Shown here: piece after piece, positions 46,537 to 56,729 of the stretch | Numbering within the stretch: the first letter of the stretch is position 1 | Layout: every line of letters starts with the position of its first letter | DNA from: Terana coerulea | Taxonomy: Eukaryota; Basidiomycota; Agaricomycetes; Polyporales; Phanerochaetaceae | Assembly: GCA_024811115.1 (NCBI GenBank) | Contig: JAKOGH010000035.1 | Coordinates: 186,001 to 250,000 of the forward strand | Length of the DNA stretch: 64,000 nucleotides | Direction of reading: 5' to 3' | The notes under the pieces: model-generated | Databases searched by the model: none | What the model saw: only the letters and a program-made list of their open reading frames with translations | Told to the model about the DNA's origin: nothing | Position numbers and translations under genes: made by a program

Positions 46537-47399
46537 ATTTCTAAGGCGGTGGATGGGACTGGCAGAGCTAAGGTGAGCGAATGGATCGGAGAGTAGTGCG
46601 AACTGTGGACGGTGGAGTAACTTTGCTGGGGGTTTTATACCACGCCATCCTCATGTATGCCATGAGACGAACTGGCAGCACCCGCTCCTTCAGAAGGCTT
46701 GCAGAACCTTGCAATAAACCGTTTCGCTTGCCCGAGATGGCAACGTGCGCGTCCCAGAGACGGAGTACAATGTCTGTTCGGCACGCGGCCCTCCGGTGGC
46801 GGAGTGAGAACAATTGGAACCAAGCGAGGCTGTCAACGAGGGCTTGGAAGCCGCTCCGCATCAACTACCGGTTGCGTTCCTGCTTTGTATACTGAACTTG
46901 TCGGGAGGAACGTCGGGCGCTACCAGCGATGCGCCCCTGGTAACGGACCGCGAATCGAACTCGAGCAAAGTCCGCGTTCTTCTACGGTGCCCGTTTCAGC
47001 TACCACGTGGACTTCGCAAGGCCTACGCAAGGACAAGGGGTTTGCCGTCAGCGATAGCGATGACGGGCAGGCACGAGCCTGGGAACCACAAGACTTGCCT
47101 TTTTGGATCCAGTCGACGTCGCACAAGTTCTCTAGATCTGAGTCCTGTCACTGTTTCCTAGGGAAAGAAAGTTGGCATCGTTGTTAGAGGTTCCGGTTAG
47201 CGCACGGCACGACAGTCGTGCGACCAGTGGGCAATCTATAGCACGTAAGCCTCTAGACCAAGATGAAGGTGCTCCACTACAAAGACTCGTGAAGAAATGA
47301 TGATATAAGAGCTGAGGGGAGTTCATACGACATCCTCAGGGTTGACGACACATCCTCCAGGTAGACTACTCCACATAATCCTCAACCAGCTTCCGGCCA
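46537..47399. other. Intergenic region
   Basis: About 860 bp. There are open frames of up to 160 codons on the plus strand (46699-47187), but the translated sequence is of low quality (many Arg, Ser and Gly, no motifs) and no start context or introns support it. Nothing else was seen. Confidence 0.45.
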
Positions 47400-48477
47400 T
47401 CATGGCCTGATACTCCTCAGTGTTTCTCGTGCGCAGCCAAAATCTATGAGGCGCCATTCATGGACCCTTTGGTGATTAGGACACACGAGTCCGGGCAGCC
47501 TAAGGGGAGACGTCGGCGCGCTGATGATGTTGGCGTAGCATATGTCCTGAGGATAAACTCCTAGGTGAAAGGTGTCCGCGAACACATCATTAACTTCGTC
47601 ACTATCCACGTGGATAAGCAGTCAGCAAAGTGCGATGGTACGTGGGCACATGTACATACATGAGATTCTGGGAAATATCTTGGCCAAGATGAAGGTGATG
47701 CCCAAGTTGTTCCAGGATCAGGATGGAGATGGTATTGTCCGTGGTAGGACTCGCGGCGTCGCAATGGTCATTGAAGGCGTCCAAAAGCTCGGACTGCACG
47801 CCAGATGGCACATCATAGTCGTCATAGATGGAATAGCCCCTGTTCGGGAATGTGAGATTTATGACGGCATCGTCAGAGAACGGTGACTCGGTATCGCGAA
47901 GTATAGTCGATCTTTCAGGGACCTCAGCTGAAAAATACCCTAGACAGCGCGCAACAGAGATGCCTTGCACCGAGTGCACAGTGTCGTAGTACCATGCATC
48001 ATGTGCCAACAGCCGGTTCCGTCGTCGATGTGATATCTTGACGACAAGGGGTAGCAAAGGGGATTCGGGAGGGATGGTGTAATTCCCAGAACTGTTCGGC
48101 TCAATGAAAGCTTCGTACACAAGACCGCCACCGTCTTTTCCAACTCTAGCTCCAAGTCGTAGTTTTACGGTAAGGTCGTCTGCTGGGGGCAGCTCTGTCG
48201 CAGGACGAGGTGGTGGAATAGTACCGATGGTAGAAAGAGTAGGGTGAGGCGCTGGCTGAAAAACAAGCGGGATGTTTGGCCGACCCACAACTCTCTTGAA
48301 GGTTAACGGACAAGGCAAGCCATCGCGTGCACGGGTGGACACGATGACATTGGCTATAGCATTACAAGCCTGTTGAAACGCCTCAGCTATGCAGGTACCA
48401 GTCTAAAAGCGTAGACTGGGCAGACTCACCAAGTCCGCGGTAAGACACATGATGGGATGATTGAGAGACTTGAGCAT
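47400..48477 (-). CDS. Protein-kinase-like domain protein ending just after the DFG motif
   Basis: The gene starts near MLKSLNHPIMCLTADL (48477). After a small gap or intron it continues AEAFQQACNAIANVIVSTRARDGLPCPLTFKRVVGRPNIPLVF. It has a glycine-rich strand (KLRLGARVGKDGGGLVYEAFIE), an LVVKIS segment with the expected lysine, AWYYDTVHSVQGISVARCLGYFSAEVP, and SILILEQLGHHLHLGQDISQNLM. After an intron at about 47600-47670 it reads DSDEVNDVFADTFHLGVYPQDICYANIISAP and HEWRLIDFGCARETLRSIRP, ending at 47400. The catalytic loop is reduced to YPQDICYANI, with Asp and Asn present but no HRD His. The protein stops right after DFG, so the C-lobe helices are missing. This short kinase-like form is common in Agaricomycetes and has no known function. 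A broken relative lies at 30421-31098. Confidence 0.68.
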
Positions 48478-49012
48478 ATGTTCGGTCGGCCACGGAATCT
48501 CTCAGCCGAATTTATAGCTCCTCTATAATTTGTACTCCGTTAGTGCCTTGGAATCGTCGCTGCGGATCGCACGCGTTCTCGAAAGACGATTTCAAGCACC
48601 AAGCTGAAGGGACGGCACTAATTCAGACTGTCATCAAACAAGTACGAACGATGCAACTAGTCACCATGAGAATAGAGCTCGAAGCGAGTACTTGGATAAT
48701 CAACAACGTCTGCACTCCGGCGGTCGACAGGAAATCACCGTGCTTATGCGTCTTACATGTCTTCTCACACCTGAATAATATGCTAGCACTTCTTGACGCC
48801 TAACTGTCGACAAGATGCGACAAGATTAGAGCACCGTCGTCAACATTGGGTATTATCCGTACCTCAATCATCATGGAACCATCGGGAAACGTCTGCTTAT
48901 TATATTGCACCTTTCTCTGTTCAAGTTTTTCTCTTGCGTATGAGATGTTGACCTGATTCAATAAACTTGACCAGCTGTCCATGCAAATACGATACAGCGA
49001 CGTCTCTCACAA
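48478..49012. other. Intergenic region
   Basis: About 535 bp between two reverse-strand genes, A/T-richer than its neighbours. It should contain the kinase-like gene's promoter and the 3' flank of the Vps3844-like gene. No gene was seen. Confidence 0.45.
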
Positions 49013-50262
49013 CTACTCCCTTTTCGAGGCTCCGGCAACTCCGCCGACCAATGTGCTTGGCAGCTCTTGGGAGCCGACAGCAGTGAGCAACGCAATGGAA
49101 CCCGCAACGAGGAGTATCAAGCTGATAGCGGTGCCTGTCAGGAGAACAAAGTCACTGTTCAAAAATGACGATGATGGTCAGGAAGGTATCTCTAATACAG
49201 TAAGCATATCACTCACCCGCTAACATCCTTTCTCTCACAGCTTGCACCCGCCCACTCCTCCTTGCGACCGTTTTCATTGACAGTGGCGGCGCACGCGCAG
49301 ACGAAGCAGGTGCGCCCGAGCTTGCTGGCAGCAACGCATTCGCCGTGCCCGCTGCAGCTGTCGGTCGAGTTTCCACACGCGTCGGCAGTCGTAAAGCACC
49401 CAGAGATAGCACTAATAGGCTCAGCAGGGTGCGCAACGGGAGGTGCAAGGGGCGATTGGGGAGCGTCCGCGCGCTTGGAGATGGACGACGAAGGGGTGAA
49501 AGTGAGGACAGCGAGCTTCATATCCTTGCGCTCCATAGCACTGGCGAAAACTGCCTGGAGGGTCTTCACCGCAGTCTTGTATGACTCGGAGTCTTTGCCA
49601 TATTGCGCGGCAAGGTCCTTGAGGCCTCCTAGTTCGAATGCCGCGAAGTTCTCGTAACCTGGCGCATTCGGGGCGTCTACGGGCTTGGCGTCGAGGTAGT
49701 CAACGAGGCCGGAGATGGTTGAAATGAATGCTTTGTTCGCCTCCGTTGGCGCGGAGAAAATGTCCAACAGGTGCGCTATCGAGCCCGAGATGGACGAGAA
49801 GAAGCTGGGGAAGACATTGGTATAGAGTTCGGAAGCGCGATGGATGTAGGTCTGAATTAGAGGATAGAGCGAGTCGATTGGCGGGCTTGGGAGCTCAAAT
49901 GTTTGTCTCATCGTTGATGGTAGGACAACTGCACAGCACAAGTTATGGATACAGTGTTTGTAAAGCGTAAGGAGTGCTCACCCTCGGGCGTCCTCATCAC
50001 TGAGAGTCAACAGCAAACCATCCCTCGGTGCACTCCCAGCTACGCTCTCCTGGTTCTGAAGCACCCCATGCCAAATCCCATCTCCATCTCCAATCTGTTC
50101 GAACTTCTCAAGTCCTAAGTGGTGAGCGAGCGCAATGCTCGCGTGTTTCGCATCGAGTTGCGACGGAACCGGGGCGGACGGTGGTGGGTAGAGGTAGACC
50201 GAGACAGCAGATACGGGACGTAGGAGGCCGAGAGCCAAGATGGCTACATTAGTGGCCCTCAT
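49013..50262 (-). CDS. Vps3844-like (DUF3844) membrane protein
   Basis: The protein has a signal peptide (MRATNVAILALGLLRPVSAVSVYLYP) and a large lumenal region with HHLGLEKFEQIGDGDGIWHGVLQ. An intron at about 49935-49985 leads to FELPSPPIDSLYPLIQTYIHRASELY. The C-terminal DUF3844/Vps3844 cysteine-rich module follows: CFTTADACGNSTDSCSGHGECV, then TCFVCACAATVNENGRKEEWAGASCERKDVS. A final exon adds the membrane segment VLLTGTAISLILLVAGSIALLTAVG and a short cytosolic tail ending GASKRE at 49013. Fungal relatives are ER or vacuolar membrane proteins implicated in vacuolar sorting. The length of about 400 residues and the domain order fit. No frame break was found. Confidence 0.82.
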
Positions 50263-50732
50263 AGTCGTGAATGGTAGAGTGTTTGAGAGAGGCCCGGTGA
50301 CAAAACTGTGCATACCACTGCACCGCAGGCGGGTTGACGTCGGCGGGTGTGACCGGCAAGACCCGGTCACTCGTAACAAGTGCATAACGCGTGATGGACG
50401 TTACGCAGCGCCACAAAGCCTTTGCGTGCCATTTCGGGCAACCACTTCTAAGTCACTCCACAAAAACACCCGTCAAGCTGACGTACTTCTCTTAACGTAT
50501 AAAACAGAGAATTTCATTATGTACCACATACTCATCAATTAGCAGACATCATAGATCGATCAAATGGATTAGAGCGTATCATTACTACGATACAATCATT
50601 CTCGAACAGACTCGGTCGTAAGCTATCGCAATACAGTTACAAGCGAGCAGAGAGGGGTATAGGCCAGGAATCGGGTAGACTGAAGGTGCAACGGTTGGTT
50701 TGTACTGCCTGCGTGAGGGCTTGTAAGGCCAC
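50263..50732. other. Intergenic region
   Basis: About 470 bp between two reverse-strand genes. It is A/T-rich around 50480-50640, as expected for a 3' flank. No gene was recognised. Confidence 0.4.
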
Positions 50733-51283
50733 TCAGCCATGACGGCCAAGCCCACGAGCGCTCTTGCTGACATTCTTTGCCTCGGCCTGCTTAGCTTGGG
50801 CACGCTTCGCGCTGCAGGGAGTTGTCAGCGACCCTTCACAGCAACCAAGCGCAAGGGTGACTTACTCCTCCAAAGCCTCACGCTCAAGCATCTTCGTATG
50901 CTCCCTCGCCTCGCGCACCGCCGCTCGGGCCATACCGAGCGCACGATCTGCCTCGCGCTCGCTAGCCTCGGCGTCCGCGACCTTCTGGCGGGCACCCATA
51001 ATCGAGGGATCATTGCGCAGATCGCCGTTCATATGGCGTCCTGGGGATGACGATGAGGAGCGGCGGCGAGAGAAGAATCCGCCAGAGCGGCCGGAGCCGT
51101 GGGTGTTGTGGTCGTCGTTGTAGCCGTTGTTGTAGTCCGGGTTGTTGTAGTTCGGGTCGTTGTAAGCGGGGTCAGAACCATTACGGTTCCGTGAAAAGAT
51201 GGAGCGGGAACGGTTCGGCGGCGGAGACGCGGGCGGGGGAGGAGGAGGTGGGGGGCGAGTTGTGGGACTTGAAGAGCGGCATC
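50733..51283 (-). CDS. Conserved fungal hypothetical protein, coiled-coil with basic Ser/Arg-rich N-terminus
   Basis: The function is unknown. The protein starts MPLFKSHNSPPTSSS right after a 5'-UTR intron. A Pro-rich stretch, RSRSIFSRNRNGSDP, repeated Asn/Tyr units (NDPNYNNPDYNNGYNDD) and FFSRRRSSSSSPGRHMNGDLRNDPSIMGARQKVADAEASEREADRALGMARAAVREAREHTKMLEREA follow. After an intron the last exon is KRAQAKQAEAKNVSKSARGLGRHG, stop at 50733-50735. The C-terminal half is a charged helix. The family is recognisable in other basidiomycetes by the RNDPSIM and SARGLGRHG blocks. The frame slips in the run of six C near 51253, so a one-base error is likely there. Confidence 0.65.
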
Positions 51284-51843
51284 TAAGTAATAGAGGGTTG
51301 TTAGTCACATACCGACCTGAATAGAGTAACAGACAGCACTCACTATGTTCGTAAAGTAGTCGTGAGGTGAAAAGGGTTGGGTATACGTCGGTCCCTTGGG
51401 AGATGATGGAGGTAGATCTGTAGGAGTAGTGCGGGGGTCAGGCGACAAGGGCCTGGCTTATATGCCAACCCTCGGGACAAACGTCAGTGGAGCCTCCCGA
51501 GAGACAGGGCGAGTCGCCCTGACCAAGAGCCACAGCCAGCTGCCATTTGGTGGGACAAAGGCACACGCCTCCCAAAGATCCGTGGAGCAAGTTGGAGTAG
51601 GTTACTGGGCGCTAGCACAGCCAACAGATGGGCGTCTATTGGAATACTTGGAAAGCTTGTTACATTAATATTCTCTCGACGAACAAATCTATATAATTGA
51701 CGCAATAAGCAGTGCAGTGTAATACAGGTAAGAGGTATTGAAAGCACATGTTCTTGAGTCCGTGCAGTACGTAGCTACAATCTTCCAATATTCGTTATGA
51801 TAGCCGTGTCTCAATAGATCCCAGTGGCCGTTGTCCGAGTGTA
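51284..51843. other. Intergenic region with 5'-UTR intron of the upstream gene
   Basis: About 560 bp. The first 60 bp look like the 5'-UTR intron and leader of the Ser/Arg-rich gene, and the last 180 bp are the 3' flank of the CUE gene. No other feature was seen. Confidence 0.4.
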
Positions 51844-53458
51844 TCAATGTTTACCGTCTTCGAACGGATTCTCCACGTAGTCCAGCTCGTCGTCATCGTC
51901 TTCACTCGGAGATCTTGCGATGGTCTTTGCATTTGCGGCGGAGGATTGTGGCGTGAGAAGGGAGACAGGACGTTTGGGAAGTAGACCGAACTTAGCTGGT
52001 GAGATTGCGGCGAAATCAGTCAGTGATCAAAGATATCCTCTTGCGTGACAGCGTACCGGGATCAAGGGGACTACCTGTCTGTGTCTGCGGCGGACGGGGG
52101 ATGTCGCTAGGAGGACTCAAAGCGCGAGGTACTGCGGGATCAGGCTGCGGTTCCGTGCCTGCAGCGCCAGTGGGCGGCTTGGAAACCACGTTCGGCGGGG
52201 CCGTGGAAGGTGGTGCAAATGTGGTGTTAGCACCTGTCGTGACGGTGGTTGGCACCGGTTCGGAGACAGCCGGTGCTGGAGCTGAAGGCTGGTCTATGTG
52301 CATTGTCAGCGATGAAGCGCAGAAAGCATGAACGTCAACTGACTAACCAATATCATAACCACGCAGCTCCGTGCGAGGAGGCTGCTCCGTGACAGCGGTA
52401 GTGATGCTTTCAGATTGTCTACCACGACCGATTTGCGACCAGCCCTCTGGGCCAGTGACCGCTTCCGGAGCATAGATTTGACTGGCGGAGTGGCGGTCCA
52501 AAGGTTGGGACGGCGCCTCATGGTAGTACGAAGGGTAGCTCGCAGGATCAGGTGAATTGTGGAGTGACGGGTTAGCCTGCTGTGTAGAAGATGAGCCCCA
52601 CGAGGGCGGTGGATGTTGCGCTTGTGAGGTGTTTGCTCTAGTGAGGCGTCAGTCAGTAGTGAATGGAAGAATACATTCTCAGCTCAGCATACCTGTTCTG
52701 ATCGTACTCGTTCATCTTAGCCTTCACGCGCGACACAATCGAGCTGAACGTCCGCTTGCCGCCTGTGATAGAAAGCGTCAGCCTTGAGCCGTATATACAG
52801 GAGGTCTAGCCCACTTTCTGCAAGTTGATTGAAAGTCTCCTTGATCTCCTGGAAATCTGGACCACCGCCCGCGCCGGGTTGAGCTTGCCCCGGCTGTCCA
52901 GGTTGTCCAGGTTGTCCTGTTGGTGGGGTACCCTGAGCCTTGGGGGAATAGTCAAATACAGGCAAAATTGTCAAAACTGTATGCGCTCACGTTTCTGGGT
53001 TGCCATTGTGCCCCCTCGCTCGCTGCTGACTCTGCTGCTGCGCACGGTCGTCCTCTAAAGCGAGCTGCCTCGCAAGCTGTTCGTCGAGATCAAGCGACGG
53101 GTTGCCACCTGCCTCAGCCGCGTGCTCCGTTGTCTACCACAACCATTGATTCAGGCCGGGTATGTCGTAATGGAGTATAACGGGGACATACCACATGCTG
53201 CTGCGTAGAGACATAGCTCGGATCGCTCATCCCAAGCAAGATGTCAACCGCGCGGTCCTGATCTTGATTTACAGAGTCCAGTACAGACTGAAGGATTATA
53301 TCGTCAAAGTCGGGGAACATGCTCTTGAGTAACGTAACCGCTGGATTCGCTGGTTCCTCAGGATGAGCCTGAGGCTCCTGAGGGTGCTCTGCGTCTTGCT
53401 CATGCTGCACCGAGGGCGGGGAGTCGGGCTGACTGTCGAGGGTATGCTCAGTCGCCAT
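51844..53458 (-). CDS. CUE-domain ubiquitin-binding protein (CUE5-like)
   Basis: CUE domains bind ubiquitin; yeast CUE5 and relatives link ubiquitinated cargo to Atg8 for autophagy. The protein begins MATEHTLDSQPDSPPSV. The CUE domain at residues 38-80 reads NPAVTLLKSMFPDFDDIILQSVLDSVNQDQDRAVDILLGM, with the MFP and terminal di-Leu features of the fold. Then come DLDEQLARQLALEDDR, a collagen-like Gly-Gln-Pro repeat (GQPGQPGQPGQ, near 52880-52920) and FQEIKETFNQLAESGKRTFSSIVSRVKAKMNEY. A long Pro/Thr-rich tail ends DELDYVENPFEDGKH at 51844. At least five exons are needed. The C-terminal YVENPF might act as an LIR-like motif, but this is inference. Confidence 0.82.
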
Positions 53459-53680
53459 AGTCGGATTATCCGAGAGTTGGGGTTTGCAGATACAGGATGT
53501 AGGGATATGGTGAGAGTGAAGGAGCGAATCCCATTGCGCTCGCAGTCAAGGAGACTGCGGCTATCGCCGCGCGTAAGGTCGCGTTTCTAGTGGGCGCCTG
53601 TTTGCGACTCTGTAACTTGGACTTGCAGGTTCACCACACTCCTCGGACTGCCACCTCGCCCAGTACCGTGCTAGGACATC
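53459..53680. promoter_or_regulatory. Head-to-head CUE gene / RPB7 promoter region
   Basis: Only 222 bp separate the two divergent start codons, so the genes must share or overlap promoter DNA. No TATA box was seen on either side. Co-regulation is plausible but is not shown by the sequence. Confidence 0.45.
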
Positions 53681-54470
53681 ATGTTTTTCATTGTAAGGAT
53701 AGTCACCAATGCCAAACTTTCCATCTGACTCTGACCCAAATGCATGCCAAAGAAAGAGCTTTCGCATACGATTCTCCTACACCCTTCGTACTTCGGACCG
53801 CGCATGCTCCAGTACCTCGAGTCCAAGTTGTACGCGGACGTCGAGGGCACATGTTCCGGACAGTTCGGCTACATTATTGCTGTGGTCACAATATTGAATA
53901 TTGGCGAAGGGATGGTCTTGCCAGGGAGCGGGCAGGCAGAGTTCATTACACGCTACCGCGCCATCGTGTTCAAGCCGTTCAAGGGCGAGGTAGTCGACGG
54001 TGTGGTCAACAACGTGAACAAGGTACGTAGCATATTGCATGCAAAGGAGATTGATTTTATTGACAATCCGTGGCGCGCTTTGTAGATGGGTTTCTTTGCG
54101 GATGTCGGACCTCTCACAGTCTTCGTTTCACACCAAGTATGGTTGAACTTGCTAACTCAGTACGCGTCGCTAATTCTGAACGGGTAGCTCATACATCCGG
54201 ACATGAGGTTTGACCCAAACTCCAACCCGCCGTCCTTCGCATCGGACGAACAAGTACGTGTTGTTCCTGTCATGCGTTGTTGCTATAACTCGATCGCTTT
54301 CTATAGATCATCGAGAAAAACACGAAGGTGCGGCTCAAGATTGTTGGCACACGTGTAGATGCTACCGAGATTGTGAGTGCAAGTTCAATTCTCTAACGCA
54401 GAACTGAACCATGTCTCCCTAGTTCGCCATTGGGACAATAAAGGAGGACCACTTGGGTGTCATAGAATAA
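53681..54470 (+). CDS. RPB7: RNA polymerase II subunit RPB7
   Basis: RPB7 with RPB4 forms the stalk of RNA polymerase II and contacts nascent RNA. The first coding exon is only 12 nt (MFFI, 53681-53692). A 60-nt intron follows, then [45 protein letters not shown] and [29 protein letters not shown]. Further short exons read [61 protein letters not shown] and [15 protein letters not shown] (stop 54468-54470). This gives the N-terminal RNP-like fold and the C-terminal OB fold at normal family length (about 170 residues). An alternative start further in (54 codons shorter at the start) would lose the conserved MFFI block, so the tiny exon decides the start. Confidence 0.95.
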
Positions 54471-55012
54471 GTCACTAGCACTGATCTCTTTGCGCTCTAC
54501 GGTACTGGACTTCTACCATATTACATGACGCTGTACTTTTGTATGTATTGATTAATGCTTTCCTTGCTCGCCCGACAGCGATTCCAGACGTCACAAATGC
54601 AATCGTGTCCTCGGCTAGATCTCAGTCTTGTGCTCACAGACACTCGGAACACTGGCGTGAAAATCAACGGTAAGGATTTGACACTCCAAACTCCCCAGCA
54701 TGACTGGTAACCACACCATGAACATATATTTTAATGAACAGTATATAATTACATGGGACCGAGAGTGACATGGGTGTAATGAAGACGACGCGAATTATGA
54801 TGGGATGGACACCTATACATAGATGAGGACGATGACAGATGAGGATGCAAGAACGAAACGGCATGGATATGTGTAGTTTCACTGAAATATCGACGGGGAT
54901 GTGACAGTAGATGTGAACAGGGGTGGGACCGAGAGATATTGGGCGGCGCTACTCCAGACATGGACCAAAGGAGTACCGTCGCCGGCCGTGAGGTCTCAAG
55001 ACATGAGACGAA
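54471..55012. other. Convergent intergenic region between RPB7 and TOA1
   Basis: About 540 bp holding the 3' flanks of two convergent genes. It is A/T-rich with direct GGGACCGAGAG repeats at 54752 and 54925. No gene was seen. Confidence 0.45.
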
Positions 55013-56279
55013 TCACCACTCGAATTCTCTGCGATGATATGAGTGAAGCATGCACTAAGAAATTTGCGACACATACCCGGTGCACTTGGCGAACAAATAG
55101 TCTTTCCCGTTTACATGGATCATCCCGTCTTTGAGGATGCACTTCCATTTGTTCTTGACACGCGCGACCTGGTCCAATCTTCAGACAAAAGATAAAGCGC
55201 GACGTGACAGATCATACCTTGTCGTAAGTACAAAAGACGATGTCGGCTTCAGCGTTCGAAGCGACCCCATCTTCCCGTTCACCCTCGGAGTCAGAGTCGT
55301 CCAGATCACTGTTTATCGCCTCGTCGCCCTCGTCGTGGTCAGCCCTCTGCAGTGGCTGCGGCAGACTCGGATGCGCAGACCCACGAGGAGCATAAGCCGG
55401 GGGTGGAGAGGGAGATCCCGAAGAAGACGACGATGAAGGCCCATCAACCTGCGGAATCCTGCTTGGTATGGACCCTGAGGGCCCATCTGTCTGAGGAATC
55501 CGCCCATTCGTTGCCGCCGTCGCGCCGTTCTTGGCAGCAGGCTGCACTTGCGGTGGATAACGAGCAGTTGGAGGTTGTGGAGGTGGGAACGACATGACCT
55601 GACCACCTGGGCGTGGCGGAGGAGGTGCAGGTATTTGTGGACCTTGTAAGGCCTGTGCACTATACGCAGCGGCTGGGGGAGGAGGAATGCTTGGTCCACT
55701 CAAAACAAACCTGGGGTCGACAGGTTCTGTCTTGATTTGGGGTCCAGGAGGCGGTGGGGGCGGATGGGGGTAAGGGAAGTATTGCGTATGCATTGGATGC
55801 GGCGGGTATGCATGATGAGGCGGCGCATGAGGATGTTGAGCCGGATGCTGCTGAACTGAAGGATGAGCAGGATTGTGCGGCGGAACCGCCTGAGGAGGTT
55901 GAGGCGGTGGGGGCTCGAACTCGGCGACATGAGATGCGATGACCTTCGCTTCCCATTTCTGCATCGAAAGGTGAGCATTACAGTAGAAGCGAGCATACAT
56001 CCCCAGAGTGCGCTGCTTACATGCTGCAGTTCGGCAAGGACATCCTCGCTGACGCCATACTCATCAAACTCGGGCTTTATACTCGCGATAACATCGTCAA
56101 TGACGGCGCGATAAATGGCAGGCTTATCATGCGAAGGTAGGACAGTTGAAGGACATGGATAGACAATTCGACGAAGATAGTCGAAACGAACAGAGAAAGA
56201 CACACAGTACTCATCAACATGCTTTCCATAAGCTCGACACGACGGCCGGTGAGTAGCTCACCACTATTTTATTCGACAT
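55013..56279 (-). CDS. TOA1: TFIIA large (alpha/beta) subunit
   Basis: General transcription factor TFIIA stabilises TBP on promoter DNA. The first exon is 18 nt (MSNKIV, 56279-56262). It is followed by PAIYRAVIDDVIASIKPEFDEYGVSEDVLAELQH, the N-terminal four-helix-bundle half, then KWEAKVIASHVAEFEPPPPQPPQ. A long Pro/His/Gln-rich spacer includes IKTEPVDPRFVLSGPSIPPPP. The acidic hinge is INSDLDDSDSEGEREDGVASNAEADIVFCTYDKV. The C-terminal beta-barrel half reads ARVKNKWKCILKDGMIHVNGKDYLFAKCTG and ends EFEW at 55013. This is the signature order of TOA1, and both conserved halves are complete. No frame break was found. Confidence 0.94.
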
Positions 56280-56729
56280 TGTGATTTCCTCGACGGCTTT
56301 GGCAGCGACGACGAGCAAGCGCGAGACGGCGGCGACGACTCTCCTGTTCTGCTACGGAGGCGGGGGCCCAACGCTGGTGGGAAGAGGATGGCGAGGGAGG
56401 GTTTTATACAAGGTTGGCATTCCGGGCAAACCGTGAGCTGGGTAAACTCCGATTCAAACTCAGCACCACACCTCGCCTTCCCCGTTCCCACGCACGGACC
56501 ACCTCACGTGCCCTGTTTGCTTGGTAGTATTTGCTCAGAGCCTTCGTGGCGTCTGCGCAGCCCACTCAGGCTTGTCTTGAACGGTCGCAAATCAGGCGCT
56601 GACCAGGCCGCCATGAGCTGTGTGTTATTTTCATAATCAACTTTCTCTACGATAAGCTTATGTGTATTTGCTTCACTTCGAATAGGCGACGCTCAAACTG
56701 ACTCAAACACGGCTCCCTCAGGCCGTGAT
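56280..56729. promoter_or_regulatory. Divergent TOA1 / F-box gene promoter region
   Basis: About 450 bp between divergent starts. It is GC-rich near TOA1 and A/T-richer near the F-box gene. No TATA motif was found at the usual spacing. Confidence 0.4.

Noticed and set aside
46699..47187. 162-codon plus-strand open frame
   Set aside because: Low-complexity translation, no family resemblance, no supporting splice sites; probably chance in GC-rich intergenic DNA.
52880..52930. Short tandem repeat encoding Gly-Gln-Pro units, considered as a minisatellite feature
   Set aside because: It is only about four units within the coding frame of the CUE-domain protein and is adequately described as a low-complexity linker.
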